Of a DNA stretch of 64,000 bases, positions 24,801 to 33,745 are shown piece after piece; within the stretch, counting starts at the first letter, position 1; every line of letters begins with the position of its first letter. Under the pieces are notes generated by a model, which saw nothing but the letters and a program-made list of their open reading frames with translations, ran no database searches and was not told where the DNA came from. Source of the stretch: Mycobacterium simulans (GTDB taxonomy: Bacteria > Actinomycetota > Actinomycetes > Mycobacteriales > Mycobacteriaceae); assembly GCF_900232995.1 (NCBI RefSeq), contig NZ_OCVX01000003.1, positions 216,624-280,623 on the forward strand, given 5' to 3'. A program made the position numbers and the translations under genes.

Positions 24801-26036
24801 CGCCCGGTTCGCTTGCTTGGTGTCGATGTAGGACACGTCCTTGCCGGTGTAGATCGGGTTCATGTCGCGCGTCTGCGGCGACGGCGCTTGGCCTCGCTGC
24901 GCCAATTCGGCACGCACCGCGGCGAAGAATTCCCGAGGCAGCCCGCAGACGAATCTCGGCCAGGTGTAACGCGCGCCCCAGTCCCGGTGGATCGCGGTGA
25001 CCCACTTGTTCGGCGGCGTGTAGTCGGTGCCGACCGGCAGCAGCACATTGCGGGTCAACGCGACCTTTTTGAGCTGATCGAACAGCGCATAGGTGGCCTC
25101 CTCCGCCTCCCGCAGCGAGGTCGACGAGTCCATCCACCAGCCCGCCGAATAATGCGCCGGCATGTAGTGGGTGAGCAGGCCGCGGCCCGACGGCGCAATC
25201 CACTCGAACTCGCTGCAGAACTGCATGCGGTCGAGATCACCACCTTGGCCTGGGCCCCATTGGTGGTGCGGTCCGCGTGCCCAGGAACTCGACGTCAGGC
25301 CGGCGTCGGCGGCCATCCCGGGAAACTGCGGGTCGTGACCGAACACGTCGAGCTGCCATGCGGTGGCCGGATCGGCGCCCAACACGTGACGCTGAAACCC
25401 TATGCCGTGCACCAGGTTTCGGATAGTTGTCTCCGGGCCGGTGAGGTTGGTGTTGGGTTCGTTGTAAGTGCCGCCCATCACCTCGACGCGGCCCTCGGCG
25501 AGAAACCGGCGCAGGTCGGCGCGGTCCTGCGGGTGGGTGTCCCAGTACGGCTTGAGGTAATCCACCTCGGCCAGCACGAACTTGTACTCGGGTTCGCGGC
25601 GTGCCATTTCCAGATGGGCGTGCACCAATGCGAAGCCGTTGGCCTGCCGGGCTCGGCCCGGCGGATCTTCGGTCCACAGGCTGGTGTAGCCGCCCTGGGT
25701 GTTCCACCACACCGGGTCGTAGTGGAAGTGGCTGACCATGAACATCGTCCACCCGGGCTCGGCCACGGTGAACTCGAACGGCAGGCTGCCGCCTCCGGCG
25801 TGCACCCGCGCAGCCCGTCGCTGGTAGACCTTCGGGTGGTCGACCCGGACCGGAACCTCGACGATCTCGTCGCCGGCGTGTTCCCCTAGGGCCATCGCCT
25901 CACCGCGCAGGCCGTCACCGTCGATGCGGATGGGCGTGGGCTCGGTGCACGCGGCGACGGTGACACGCGCCAGCTGCACTGGCGCCTCCGGCGGACCAAC
26001 AAACAGTTCGGTCGACTCGACCGAAGCCACTTGCAT
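21861..26036 (-). CDS. GH38-family alpha-mannosidase (Rv0648-like)
   Basis: The 1391-residue protein has a short N-terminal beta region, then the GH38 catalytic barrel: SHFHYDPVWW near residue 102 supplies the zinc ligands His105 and Asp107, and AWQLDVFGHDPQFPG supplies the nucleophile Asp230. The middle helical domain (HHDAITGSESDQVYLDLL near 480) and large beta-sandwich domains follow, and two immunoglobulin-like NEW3-type domains end the protein (about 1150-1391). There is no signal peptide, so it should trim mannosides inside the cell. It is longer than the roughly 1215 residues I recall for Rv0648. It is divergent from the DinB-like gene with a 23-base gap. Confidence 0.9.
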   Translation of the reverse strand: MQVASVESTELFVGPPEAPVQLARVTVAACTEPTPIRIDGDGLRGEAMALGEHAGDEIVEVPVRVDHPKVYQRRAARVHAGGGSLPFEFTVAEPGWTMFMVSHFHYDPVWWNTQGGYTSLWTEDPPGRARQANGFALVHAHLEMARREPEYKFVLAEVDYLKPYWDTHPQDRADLRRFLAEGRVEVMGGTYNEPNTNLTGPETTIRNLVHGIGFQRHVLGADPATAWQLDVFGHDPQFPGMAADAGLTSSSWARGPHHQWGPGQGGDLDRMQFCSEFEWIAPSGRGLLTHYMPAHYSAGWWMDSSTSLREAEEATYALFDQLKKVALTRNVLLPVGTDYTPPNKWVTAIHRDWGARYTWPRFVCGLPREFFAAVRAELAQRGQAPSPQTRDMNPIYTGKDVSYIDTKQANRAAENAVLDAERFAVFAALMTGADYPQAALAKAWVQLAYGAHHDAITGSESDQVYLDLLTGWRDAWELGGAVRDNSLALLSRAIGGDLVVWNPLTHQRSDVVTARLDPPLTAGVRVLDHDGTEMPALVEHDGRSVTWLARDVPSLGWRAYRLVPGGESACWEPMPGSRIANDHYRLTVDPARGGAVASLIRDGRELIADGRVGNELAVYEEYPAHPSQGEGPWHLLPKGPVVCSSESPAQVRAYHGPLGQRLVVQGRIGMLLRYTQSLTLWRGIARMDCRTTIDEFTGEDRLLRLRWPCPVPGAMPVSQVGDAVIGRGFALLHDGLESVDTAQHLWTLDNPAYSWFGLSSAARVRVGGTSVRAVSVAEVVSPAEAMSGPLARDLMVALVRAGVTATCSGADKPRYGNLDVDSNLPDIRIALGGPTRNAFTKAVLADADPAYTNELERQLAKTGAARVWVPAAKPLAQAWVPSADLRALRALPVLVIDGRDDEGLRAAIAAVAKDLGDAEIVVTQAAQQAPPEMEPFEARTVALLNRGVPSFAVDVEGTLHTALMRSCTGWPSGVWIDQPRRTAPDGSNFQLQHWTHVFDYALVCGDGDWRDAQISSRSAQFSHPLIATTSQPSEGLLPPIGSLLHLDPVDVHLGALKAAGNPLTAGSAQPVDPGAVALRLVETVGNSVRVNVGSGLGKLRAIRLADLLEKPEQRKRKVDLHGYQVATVFARLEMPKVLAADGAVLAPDAETVQPLYARYWLHNRGPAPLGGLPAVAHLHPQQARAEPGAEVMLRLTAASDCTDAELGGTVELVCPDGWTVATSEWPFSLCTGEYLETDVLLAIPADVAVGLYPVRAQLRITDGSVPAAWRQVVEDVCVVAVGPDPTELVYLVAGPADIEVRAGDSARLTATIGSRARSDLALEAHLISPWGTWEWIGPAALGAVLPARGTAELVFDVSPPLWLEPGQWWALIRVGCAGRLVYSPAVTVAVT

Positions 26037-26059
26037 GCCAGAACCTTACGCTCGGAATT

Positions 26060-26581
26060 ATGGCGGACTTCACCACACAAATGGCCGACCAGCTCGACTG
26101 GCACTGGAGCGAGTATCTGCGCCCTCGCCTGAACGGCCTGACCGACGACGAATACTTCTGGCAACCAGTGCCGAACTGCTGGACCGTGCATTTGGACGGC
26201 TCAGTTGACTTCGCATTTCCAGAGCCCAGCCCGGCGCCGTTCACCACCATCGCCTGGCGCATGGCCCACGTCATCGTCGGGGTATTCGCGATGCGCAACC
26301 ACCACCACTTCGGCGGACCGCCCGCCGATTACCTCAATTGGCAGTACGCCACCGACGCGGCCACCGCGCTAAGACAACTCGACGAGACGTACGCGGCGTG
26401 GATCGCCGGTGTGCGATCGCTGTCCGCCGACGACCTGAACCGCCCTTGCGGCCCGTCCGAAGGGCCCTACGCCGAGCACCCGCTTAGCGCGCTGGTACTG
26501 CATATCAATCGAGAAGCGATCCACCACGGCGCCGAAATCGCTTGCCTGCGCGACCTTTACCTGCATAGCCGGGCGGCTTGA
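26060..26581 (+). CDS. DinB-superfamily protein
   Basis: The 173-residue protein is a four-helix-bundle DinB/YfiT-type protein: QLDWHWSEYLRPRLNGLTDDEYFWQP at the N-terminus, TTIAWRMAHVIVGVFAMRNH with a metal-ligand His, and VLHINREAIHHGAEIACLRDLYL with the second and third His. Relatives are metal-dependent thiol transferases or detoxification proteins; the substrate here is unknown. It is divergent from the mannosidase gene with only 23 bases between starts. I do not recall a gene at this place in H37Rv. Confidence 0.8.
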   Translation: MADFTTQMADQLDWHWSEYLRPRLNGLTDDEYFWQPVPNCWTVHLDGSVDFAFPEPSPAPFTTIAWRMAHVIVGVFAMRNHHHFGGPPADYLNWQYATDAATALRQLDETYAAWIAGVRSLSADDLNRPCGPSEGPYAEHPLSALVLHINREAIHHGAEIACLRDLYLHSRAA

Positions 26582-26600
26582 ATAATTAGTTTGGCCGCAC

Positions 26601-26664
26601 CGCCGAACGTGTAATCAGCGCGAAATTCGGGGCGGATTTTCGCAGTGGTTGCACGTTCGCGGCG
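26601..26664. terminator. imperfect nested hairpin after the DinB-like gene
   Basis: CGCCGAACGTG at 26601-26611 pairs with CACGTTCG...CGGCG at 26652-26664 apart from a two-base insertion. Inside it, GCGAAA (26620-26625) pairs with TTTCGC (26638-26643). It starts 20 bases after the DinB-like stop and could end that transcript before the ABC1-kinase promoter. The left and right arms may also be a dispersed repeat. Confidence 0.4.
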
Positions 26665-26744
26665 CGTTCGGGCGCCATTACGCAGCGCGTGAGCGGGCTC
26701 ACGCGAATTGGGAATTGCCTGCCCCAATTTGGCACACTGCTCAG

Positions 26745-28091
26745 ATGAGTTCCACCAAACACCGCGACGTGGCCAGGCTGGACCGGGTGCCGTTGCCGGT
26801 CGAAGCGGCCCGGGTAGTGGCCACCGGTTGGCAGGCCACCCGCGCCACCGGCCGCGTCGTCACCAAGCTGCCGTCGAAGGGTCCTTGGCAGCAGAAAGTG
26901 ATCAAGGAAATCCCGCAGGCCTTTGCCGACCTGGGGCCGACCTACGTCAAGTTCGGGCAGATCATCGCATCCAGCCCCGGCGCATTCGGCGAGGCGCTGT
27001 CCCGCGAATTCCGCGGCCTGCTCGACCGGGTACCACCCGCCAACACCAACGAGGTACACAAGCTTTTCGTCGAGGAACTCGGCGACGAGCCGTCCAAATT
27101 GTTCGCCTCGTTCGAGGAGGAGCCGTTCGCGTCGGCGTCCATTGCTCAGGTGCACTACGCGACCCTGCACAGCGGCGAGGATGTTGTGGTCAAGATCCAG
27201 CGGCCCGGCATCCGTCGTCGGGTTGCCGCCGACTTGCAGATCCTGAAGCGATTCGCCCAAGCCGTCGAGCTGGCCAAGCTGGGTCGCCGGCTGTCTGCAC
27301 AAGACGTGGTTGCCGACTTCTCCGACAACCTCGCCGAGGAACTGGACTTCCGGCTCGAGGCGCAGTCGATGGAGGCCTGGGTGTCGCACCTGCACGCCTC
27401 GCCGTTGGGCAAGAACATCCGGGTTCCGGACGTGCACTGGGAATTCACCACCGAGCGGGTGCTGACGATGGAACGGGTGCACGGCATCCGTATCGACAAT
27501 GCCGCCGCGATCCGCAAGGCCGGCTTCGACGGTGTCGAGCTGGTGAAGGCGCTGCTGTTCTCGGTGTTCGAGGGCGGTCTGCGGCACGGGCTGTTCCATG
27601 GCGACCTACACGCGGGCAACCTCTACGTCGACGACCAGGGCCGCATCGTGTTCTTCGACTTCGGGATTATGGGCCGCATCGATCCCCGCACCCGCTGGCT
27701 GCTGCGCGAGCTGGTCTACGCGCTGCTGGTGAAGAAGGACCACGCCGCGGCGGGCAAGATCGTCGTGCTGATGGGCGCCGTCGGGACCATGAAGCCCGAG
27801 GCTCAGGCCGCCCAGGACCTGGAGAAGTTCGCCACGCCGCTGACCATGCAGACGCTGGGTGATATGTCCTACGCCGACATCGGTCGTCAGCTCTCGGCGC
27901 TGGCCGACGCCTACGACGTCAAGCTGCCCCGCGAGCTGGTGCTGATCGGCAAGCAATTCCTTTACGTCGAGCGGTATATGAAACTGCTGGCACCGAAGTG
28001 GCAGATGATGTCCGACCCACAGCTGACCGGGTACTTTGCCAACTTCATGGTCGAAGTCAGCCGCGAGCATCAAGAAGACATCGAAGTCTAA
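26745..28091 (+). CDS. ABC1/UbiB-family atypical kinase (Rv0647c-like)
   Basis: The 448-residue protein belongs to the ABC1/ADCK/UbiB kinases. The KxGQ motif is in YVKFGQIIASSPGAF near residue 66, the Ala-rich loop with the ATP lysine in SIAQVHYATLHSGEDVVVKIQRPG, and the catalytic GLFHGDLHAGNLYVDD and FFDFGIMGRID near residues 280-315. Relatives support quinone or lipid metabolism. I chose the ATG at 26745 because the upstream 32 codons look non-coding. It runs into lipG and the mmaA genes with gaps of 10 and 57 bases, suggesting a link to mycolic acid modification. Confidence 0.88.
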   Translation: MSSTKHRDVARLDRVPLPVEAARVVATGWQATRATGRVVTKLPSKGPWQQKVIKEIPQAFADLGPTYVKFGQIIASSPGAFGEALSREFRGLLDRVPPANTNEVHKLFVEELGDEPSKLFASFEEEPFASASIAQVHYATLHSGEDVVVKIQRPGIRRRVAADLQILKRFAQAVELAKLGRRLSAQDVVADFSDNLAEELDFRLEAQSMEAWVSHLHASPLGKNIRVPDVHWEFTTERVLTMERVHGIRIDNAAAIRKAGFDGVELVKALLFSVFEGGLRHGLFHGDLHAGNLYVDDQGRIVFFDFGIMGRIDPRTRWLLRELVYALLVKKDHAAAGKIVVLMGAVGTMKPEAQAAQDLEKFATPLTMQTLGDMSYADIGRQLSALADAYDVKLPRELVLIGKQFLYVERYMKLLAPKWQMMSDPQLTGYFANFMVEVSREHQEDIEV

Positions 28092-28101
28092 AGAGGGTTA
28101 G

Positions 28102-29016
28102 GTGGAAATTCGCAGCGGCATGGCGGCATCAGGCCCATCTGGGCAGGTCAAGCTGTATTACGAGGACATGGGCGACCTCGACGACCCGCCCGTGCTGCTG
28201 ATCATGGGTCTGGGCGCCCAGATGCTGCTATGGCGGACCGACTTCTGTAAAAAGCTGGTCGGCGAGGGCCTGCGTGTCATCCGCTACGACAACCGCGATG
28301 TCGGCCTGTCCACCAAGACTGAGCATCGGGGCTCTGGACAGCCGCTGATCACCCGGCTGGCCCGCTCCTGGCTCGGTCTGCCCAGTAAGGCGGCATACAC
28401 GCTGGAAGACATGGCCAACGACGCCGCGGCTCTGCTCGATCACCTGGAAATCAAGCAGGCACATATCGTTGGGGCATCGATGGGCGGCATGATCGCCCAA
28501 ATCTTCGCCGCGCAGTTCGCCGAGCGGACCAAAACGTTGGCCGTCATCTTCTCCAGCAACAATCACAGGTTCCTGCCGCCGCCGGCTCCACGTGCCCTGT
28601 TGGCGCTCATCAAAGGCCCACCGCCGGATTCACCACGCGACGTCATCCTCGACAACGCCGTCCGCGTCAACAAGATCATCGGCAGTCCGCGCTATCGGAT
28701 ACCCGACGAACAAGTCCGCGCCGACGCCGCCGAGTGCTACGACCGCAATTTCGACCCTTGGGGGATGGCCCGGCAGTTCAGCGCGATTTTGGGCAGTGGC
28801 AGCCTGCTGCACTACGATCGGCGCATCGTCGCCCCGACTGTGGTGATCCACGGGCGGGCCGACAAGTTGATGCGTCCGTTCGGGGGCCGCGCCGTCGCCC
28901 GCGCCATCAACAACGCACGATTGGTTCTGGTCGACGGTATGGGTCATGATCTGCCCAGTCAGGTTTGGGATCGGGTGATCGGCGAGCTGAACAGCAATTT
29001 CGCCGAAGCGGGCTGA
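28102..29016 (+). CDS. lipG: alpha/beta hydrolase LipG
   Basis: The 304-residue esterase/lipase has the oxyanion region VLLIMGLGAQMLLWR, RYDNRDVGLSTKTEH, the nucleophile elbow VGASMGGMIAQ near residue 131, the acid in IHGRADKLMRPF and the His in DGMGHDLP. The GTG start (MEIRSG) follows GAGGGTTAG. It lies 10 bases after the ABC1-kinase gene and 57 before mmaA1. In H37Rv lipG has the same position, next to the methoxymycolate genes. Its substrate is not known from the sequence; it could act on an ester near the mycolate pathway. Confidence 0.9.
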   Translation: MEIRSGMAASGPSGQVKLYYEDMGDLDDPPVLLIMGLGAQMLLWRTDFCKKLVGEGLRVIRYDNRDVGLSTKTEHRGSGQPLITRLARSWLGLPSKAAYTLEDMANDAAALLDHLEIKQAHIVGASMGGMIAQIFAAQFAERTKTLAVIFSSNNHRFLPPPAPRALLALIKGPPPDSPRDVILDNAVRVNKIIGSPRYRIPDEQVRADAAECYDRNFDPWGMARQFSAILGSGSLLHYDRRIVAPTVVIHGRADKLMRPFGGRAVARAINNARLVLVDGMGHDLPSQVWDRVIGELNSNFAEAG

Positions 29017-29934
<918 letters not shown>

Positions 29935-30075
29935 CGTTATAGGGTCCTGAACTGGTCAAACCCGGTCGCGGCTTAGTGGTGAGCCGCTGAATCGGATAGC
30001 ATGCCCGGGCATCGCATGGGGGATTTGGGTGTCGTGCACCGGCGCACTTTGAAGTTCGGAAGGGCATCACAACTC

Positions 30076-30939
30076 ATGGCTGAAGAATTAACTCCACACT
30101 TCGATGACGTGCAGGCGCACTACGACTTGTCCGACGACTTCTTCCGGCTGTTTCTGGACCCGACCCAGACCTATAGTTGCGCGTACTTCGAGCGCGACGA
30201 CATGACTCTGGAAGAGGCCCAGATCGCCAAGATCGACCTGGCGCTGGGCAAGCTGGGCCTGCAGCCCGGCATGACACTGCTCGACGTGGGCTGCGGCTGG
30301 GGCGCCACCATGCGCCGGGCAATCGAGAAGTATGACGTCAACGTAATCGGCCTGACGCTGTCCAAGAACCAGGCCGCCCACGCGCAAAAGACGTTCGACG
30401 AGATGGACACGCCGCGAACCAGACGGGTCGAGCTCAAAGGTTGGGAACAGTTCGACGAGTCCGTCGACCGCATCGTGTCAATCGGGGCGTTCGAGCACTT
30501 CGGCCACGATCGCTACGACGACTTCTTCGCGCTCGCCCACAAGATCTTGCCCGCTGACGGGGTGATGCTGCTGCACACGATCACCGGCTTGACCGGACCG
30601 CAGATCGTCGAGCGCGGCATGCCCATGACCTTCGAGATGGCCCGCTTCATCAAGTTCATCGTTACCGAAATCTTCCCTGGCGGGCGGTTGCCGTCGATCG
30701 AGAAGGTCGAGGAGCACTCCGCGAAGGCGGGGTTCACCCTGACCCGCCGGCAGTCGCTGCAGCCGCACTATGCCCGGACCCTCGACCTGTGGGCCGAGGC
30801 CCTGGAGGCCCGCAAGGACGATGCCATCGAGATTCAGTCCGAAGAGGTCTACGAGCGTTACATGAAGTATCTGACGGGCTGTGCCAACGCATTCCGCATC
30901 GGATACATCGACGTCAACCAGTTCACGCTCGAGAAGTAG
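30076..30939 (+). CDS. mmaA2: mycolic acid cyclopropane/methyltransferase MmaA2
   Basis: The 287-residue enzyme has [13 protein letters not shown] near residue 72, [24 protein letters not shown] and NQFTLEK at the end. MmaA2 is known for the cis-cyclopropane of alpha-mycolates and for the proximal ring of oxygenated mycolates. I chose the ATG at 30076, which follows GGAAGGGCATCACAACTC. It is 141 bases after mmaA1, enough for its own promoter. It is intact with all conserved segments. Confidence 0.93.
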   Translation: MAEELTPHFDDVQAHYDLSDDFFRLFLDPTQTYSCAYFERDDMTLEEAQIAKIDLALGKLGLQPGMTLLDVGCGWGATMRRAIEKYDVNVIGLTLSKNQAAHAQKTFDEMDTPRTRRVELKGWEQFDESVDRIVSIGAFEHFGHDRYDDFFALAHKILPADGVMLLHTITGLTGPQIVERGMPMTFEMARFIKFIVTEIFPGGRLPSIEKVEEHSAKAGFTLTRRQSLQPHYARTLDLWAEALEARKDDAIEIQSEEVYERYMKYLTGCANAFRIGYIDVNQFTLEK

Positions 30940-30981
30940 TCGTGATCGCGCCGAGAAATACCGGTCTCCTTGAGTGCAAAT

Positions 30982-30999
30982 GCGGGGGATATCCCCCGC
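30982..30999. promoter_or_regulatory. perfect 18-bp palindrome upstream of mmaA3
   Basis: GCGGGGGAT-ATCCCCCGC is perfectly symmetric and lies 61 bases before the mmaA3 ATG. A possible -10 (TAGGGT, 31006-31011) would put the palindrome on the -35 region, the classical position of an operator. I do not recognise the regulator; the G-run/C-run symmetry recalls metal-sensor operators without matching one exactly. Confidence 0.45.
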
Positions 31000-31059
31000 C
31001 CCGTGTAGGGTGCCGGGGATGGTCACCCCGTGCGGGTGCCGGTCGGATCGGGAGGGCAT

Positions 31060-31941
31060 ATGGCTGATACCTCAACTCGCGCCGGGCGCCTGAGGTCAAA
31101 TTCGGACGACGTCCAGGCCCATTACGACCTTTCCGACGAATTCTTCGGGCTGTTCGTAGATCCGACACGCACCTACAGCTGTGCGTACTTCGAGCGCGAC
31201 GACATGACCCTGGAAGAAGCGCAGATCGCCAAGCTGGATCTGACGCTGGGCAAGCTGGGGCTCGAGCCGGGGATGACCCTGCTCGACATCGGCTGCGGCT
31301 GGGGCTCGATCATGAAGCGCGCCGTCGAGAGATACGACGTCAACGTCGTTGGCTTGACACTGTCGAAGAACCAGCACACCTACTGCCAGCAACTGCTTGA
31401 CCGGGTCGACACCAACCGTTCGGCCCGGGTCCTGCTATCTGACTGGGCAGATTTCAACGAGCCCGTCGACCGGATCGTCACCATCGAAGCGTTGGAGCAC
31501 TTTGGCTTCCACCGCTACGACGACTTCTTCAAATTCGTCTACGAGGCCATGCCCGCCGACGGGGTGATGCTGCTGCATGCGATCACCGGGTTACATGTAA
31601 AGCAGGTCATGGAACGCGGCATACCGTTGACGATGGAGATGGCGAAGTTCATCAGGTTCATCGTGACCGAAATTTTCCCCGGCGGACGGCTACCGATGAT
31701 CGAGACCGTCGAAGAACACTCGGCGAAGGTGGGTTTCAACGTGACCCGCATCCAGTCGCTGCAGTTGGACTTCGCGAGGACGCTTGATTTTTGGGCCGAG
31801 GCCCTTGAGGCACACCGGGACGAGGCCATCGCGATTCAGTCCCAAGAGGTCTACGACCGGTACATGAAGTACTTGACCGGCTGCGCCAAGGCATTCCGGG
31901 TCGGCTACATCGACTGCAACCAGTTCACCCTGGCAAAGTAG
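31060..31941 (+). CDS. mmaA3: methoxymycolic acid synthase MmaA3
   Basis: The 293-residue SAM methyltransferase has [16 protein letters not shown] near residue 77, [35 protein letters not shown] and GLHVKQVMERGIPLTMEM, the last typical of MmaA3. The enzyme O-methylates hydroxymycolates to methoxymycolates; it is naturally defective in some BCG strains but here the frame is complete. The ATG at 31060 follows GGGAGGGCAT. A methoxymycolate-producing species is therefore expected. Confidence 0.93.
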   Translation: MADTSTRAGRLRSNSDDVQAHYDLSDEFFGLFVDPTRTYSCAYFERDDMTLEEAQIAKLDLTLGKLGLEPGMTLLDIGCGWGSIMKRAVERYDVNVVGLTLSKNQHTYCQQLLDRVDTNRSARVLLSDWADFNEPVDRIVTIEALEHFGFHRYDDFFKFVYEAMPADGVMLLHAITGLHVKQVMERGIPLTMEMAKFIRFIVTEIFPGGRLPMIETVEEHSAKVGFNVTRIQSLQLDFARTLDFWAEALEAHRDEAIAIQSQEVYDRYMKYLTGCAKAFRVGYIDCNQFTLAK

Positions 31942-32049
31942 ACTTTCGTGCCACATGCGAGTACGGGTGCACGACCTTGCGCGCCGATAAGTGAGCTCTC
32001 CGCAACTGTGGCTAAGCAGTGAACACTATCCAGGAGAAACAAGACGAAC

Positions 32050-32946
32050 ATGGCTGAGAAACCGAATACTCAAACGGCGACGCGGACGCGCTCCGAAGAC
32101 ATCCAGGCGCACTACGACGTCTCCGACGATTTCTTCGCCCTGTTCCAGGACCCGACGCGCACCTACAGCTGCGCCTACTTCGAGCCGCCGGAACTCACGC
32201 TCGAAGAAGCCCAGTACGCCAAGATCGACCTCAATCTGGACAAGCTGGATCTCAAGCCGGGTATGACACTGCTCGACATCGGCTGTGGTTGGGGCACGAC
32301 CATGAGGCGCGCCGTAGAACGATTCGACGTCAACGTCATCGGCCTGACGCTGTCCAAAAACCAGCACGCCCGCTCCCAGCAGGTGCTGGATTCGATCGAC
32401 AGCAACCGCTCACGACGGGTGCTACTGCAAGGCTGGGAAGATTTCGCCGACCCGGTCGACCGGATCGTGTCCATTGAGGCCTTCGAGCACTTCGGACACG
32501 AGAATTATGACGACTTCTTCAAGCGGTGCTTCAACATCATGCCCGAGGACGGTCGAATGACCGTGCAAAGCAGCGTCGGCTACCACCCTTTCGACATGGC
32601 CGCGCGCGGCAAGAAACTGAGCTTCGAGACGGCGCGCTTCATCAAATTCATCATCACCGAGATCTTTCCCGGTGGCCGTCTACCTTCCACCGAAATGATG
32701 GTCGAGCATGGCGAAAAGGCGGGTTTCATCGTCCCCGAACCGCTTTCGCTGCGCCCGCATTACATCAAGACGCTGCACATCTGGGGTGATGCGCTGGAAT
32801 CCAACCGGGACAAGGCGATCGAGATCACCTCTGAAGAAGTCTTCAACCGCTACATGAAGTATCTGCGCGGCTGCGAGCACTACTTCACCGATGAGATGCT
32901 CGACTGCAGCCTGGTGACCTACCTCAAACCTGGCGCCGCGGCCTAA
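32050..32946 (+). CDS. mmaA4: hydroxymycolic acid synthase MmaA4
   Basis: The 298-residue enzyme has [16 protein letters not shown] near residue 78, [14 protein letters not shown] in place of the ERDD of its neighbours, [18 protein letters not shown] and the C-terminal YLKPGAAA, all MmaA4 features. It adds the methyl and hydroxyl at the distal position, the branch point to keto- and methoxymycolates. A CAGGAGAAACAAGACGAAC leader supports the ATG at 32050. It closes the four-gene array; the next genes (DGPF protein and sigma factor) are insertions relative to H37Rv. Confidence 0.94.
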   Translation: MAEKPNTQTATRTRSEDIQAHYDVSDDFFALFQDPTRTYSCAYFEPPELTLEEAQYAKIDLNLDKLDLKPGMTLLDIGCGWGTTMRRAVERFDVNVIGLTLSKNQHARSQQVLDSIDSNRSRRVLLQGWEDFADPVDRIVSIEAFEHFGHENYDDFFKRCFNIMPEDGRMTVQSSVGYHPFDMAARGKKLSFETARFIKFIITEIFPGGRLPSTEMMVEHGEKAGFIVPEPLSLRPHYIKTLHIWGDALESNRDKAIEITSEEVFNRYMKYLRGCEHYFTDEMLDCSLVTYLKPGAAA

Positions 32947-32957
32947 TTTTTGGCGAG

Positions 32958-32984
32958 TGTCGGATCGCTCGCACGTCGTTCGTC
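32958..32984 (+). promoter_or_regulatory. candidate ECF42-type promoter
   Basis: TGTCGG at 32958-32963 and CGTC at 32981-32984 are separated by 17 bases and lie 54 bases upstream of the DGPF-protein ATG. From memory, ECF42 sigma factors recognise TGTCGA at -35 and CGWC at -10 ahead of DGPF genes, so this would be an autoregulated promoter. Only one base of the -35 differs. Confidence 0.45.
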
Positions 32985-33038
32985 GAAACAGTAGAGAGTG
33001 GAACACGAGGTTCCGCTCACTACGGGAGGTGACGACAA

Positions 33039-33737
33039 ATGCAGTACCTGGCCTTGTTGATCAGCAAGGAACAAGACCGCACGCCCGAGGATGGGGGCGC
33101 CGCGATGGCGGCATTCGAGAGCTTCCACGCCAAAGCCGGTCCGGCGATTCGAGCCGGCGACGCCCTCACACCGGCTGCGACCGGGGTCCGTATCACCGGC
33201 GGCCCGGATACGCCGATCGTCACCGACGGTCCCTTCGCCGAGTCCGCCGAGGTCGCCTGCGGCTACTACGTATTCGAAGCGGACAACCTTGATGAGGCGC
33301 TGGCTTTGGCGCGCGACGTGCCGGTAGCCACGTTCGGCGCGGTGGAAGTTTGGCCTATGGTCCCGCCACGATTGGCGACCCAGCCGCTTGACGGCACCAA
33401 CTGGATCGCACTGCTGCTCGAGCCGGCCGACGAGACAGCGGCGCCCGGTTCCGCTGAGTGGGAGGCGGCGGTGGTCGAGCACAAGCGATTCGAAGCAGTC
33501 GCCGGCGGTCACATCAGGTCCGGCGCTGCCCTGCATCCGCCGTCCACAGCGACTACGGTTCGGGTTCGCGACGGCGAGGTCCTTATCACTGACGGGCCAT
33601 ACGTGGAGGGAGCCGAAGTAGCCAATGGCTTCTATGTGCTGGGCGCCGACGACCGCGATGAGGCCGTCAAGCTTGCGTCGATGATTCCCGCATCCGCCGT
33701 GGAACTGCGGCAGCTGGCTGGCGTCTCGGGACTTTAA
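33039..33737 (+). CDS. tandem YCII/DGPF-domain protein
   Basis: The 232-residue protein contains two YCII-like domains. The first spans about residues 1-108 with IVTDGPFAESAEVACGYYVFEADNLDEAL, the second about 115-230 with LITDGPYVEGAEVANGFYVLGADDRDEAV; both carry the DGP[FY] signature. The start is preceded by GGGAGGTGA, a very strong ribosome binding site. DGPF proteins are the usual genomic partners of ECF42 sigma factors; their biochemical function is unknown. The gene lies 8 bases before the sigma-factor gene, forming an operon. I do not recall it at this locus in H37Rv. Confidence 0.85.
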   Translation: MQYLALLISKEQDRTPEDGGAAMAAFESFHAKAGPAIRAGDALTPAATGVRITGGPDTPIVTDGPFAESAEVACGYYVFEADNLDEALALARDVPVATFGAVEVWPMVPPRLATQPLDGTNWIALLLEPADETAAPGSAEWEAAVVEHKRFEAVAGGHIRSGAALHPPSTATTVRVRDGEVLITDGPYVEGAEVANGFYVLGADDRDEAVKLASMIPASAVELRQLAGVSGL

Positions 33738-33745
33738 GCGCGCGA

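Noticed and set aside
24135..25889. 584-codon plus-strand frame inside the mannosidase gene
   Set aside because: It lies fully antisense to a well-supported GH38 gene and follows its codon-position GC pattern.
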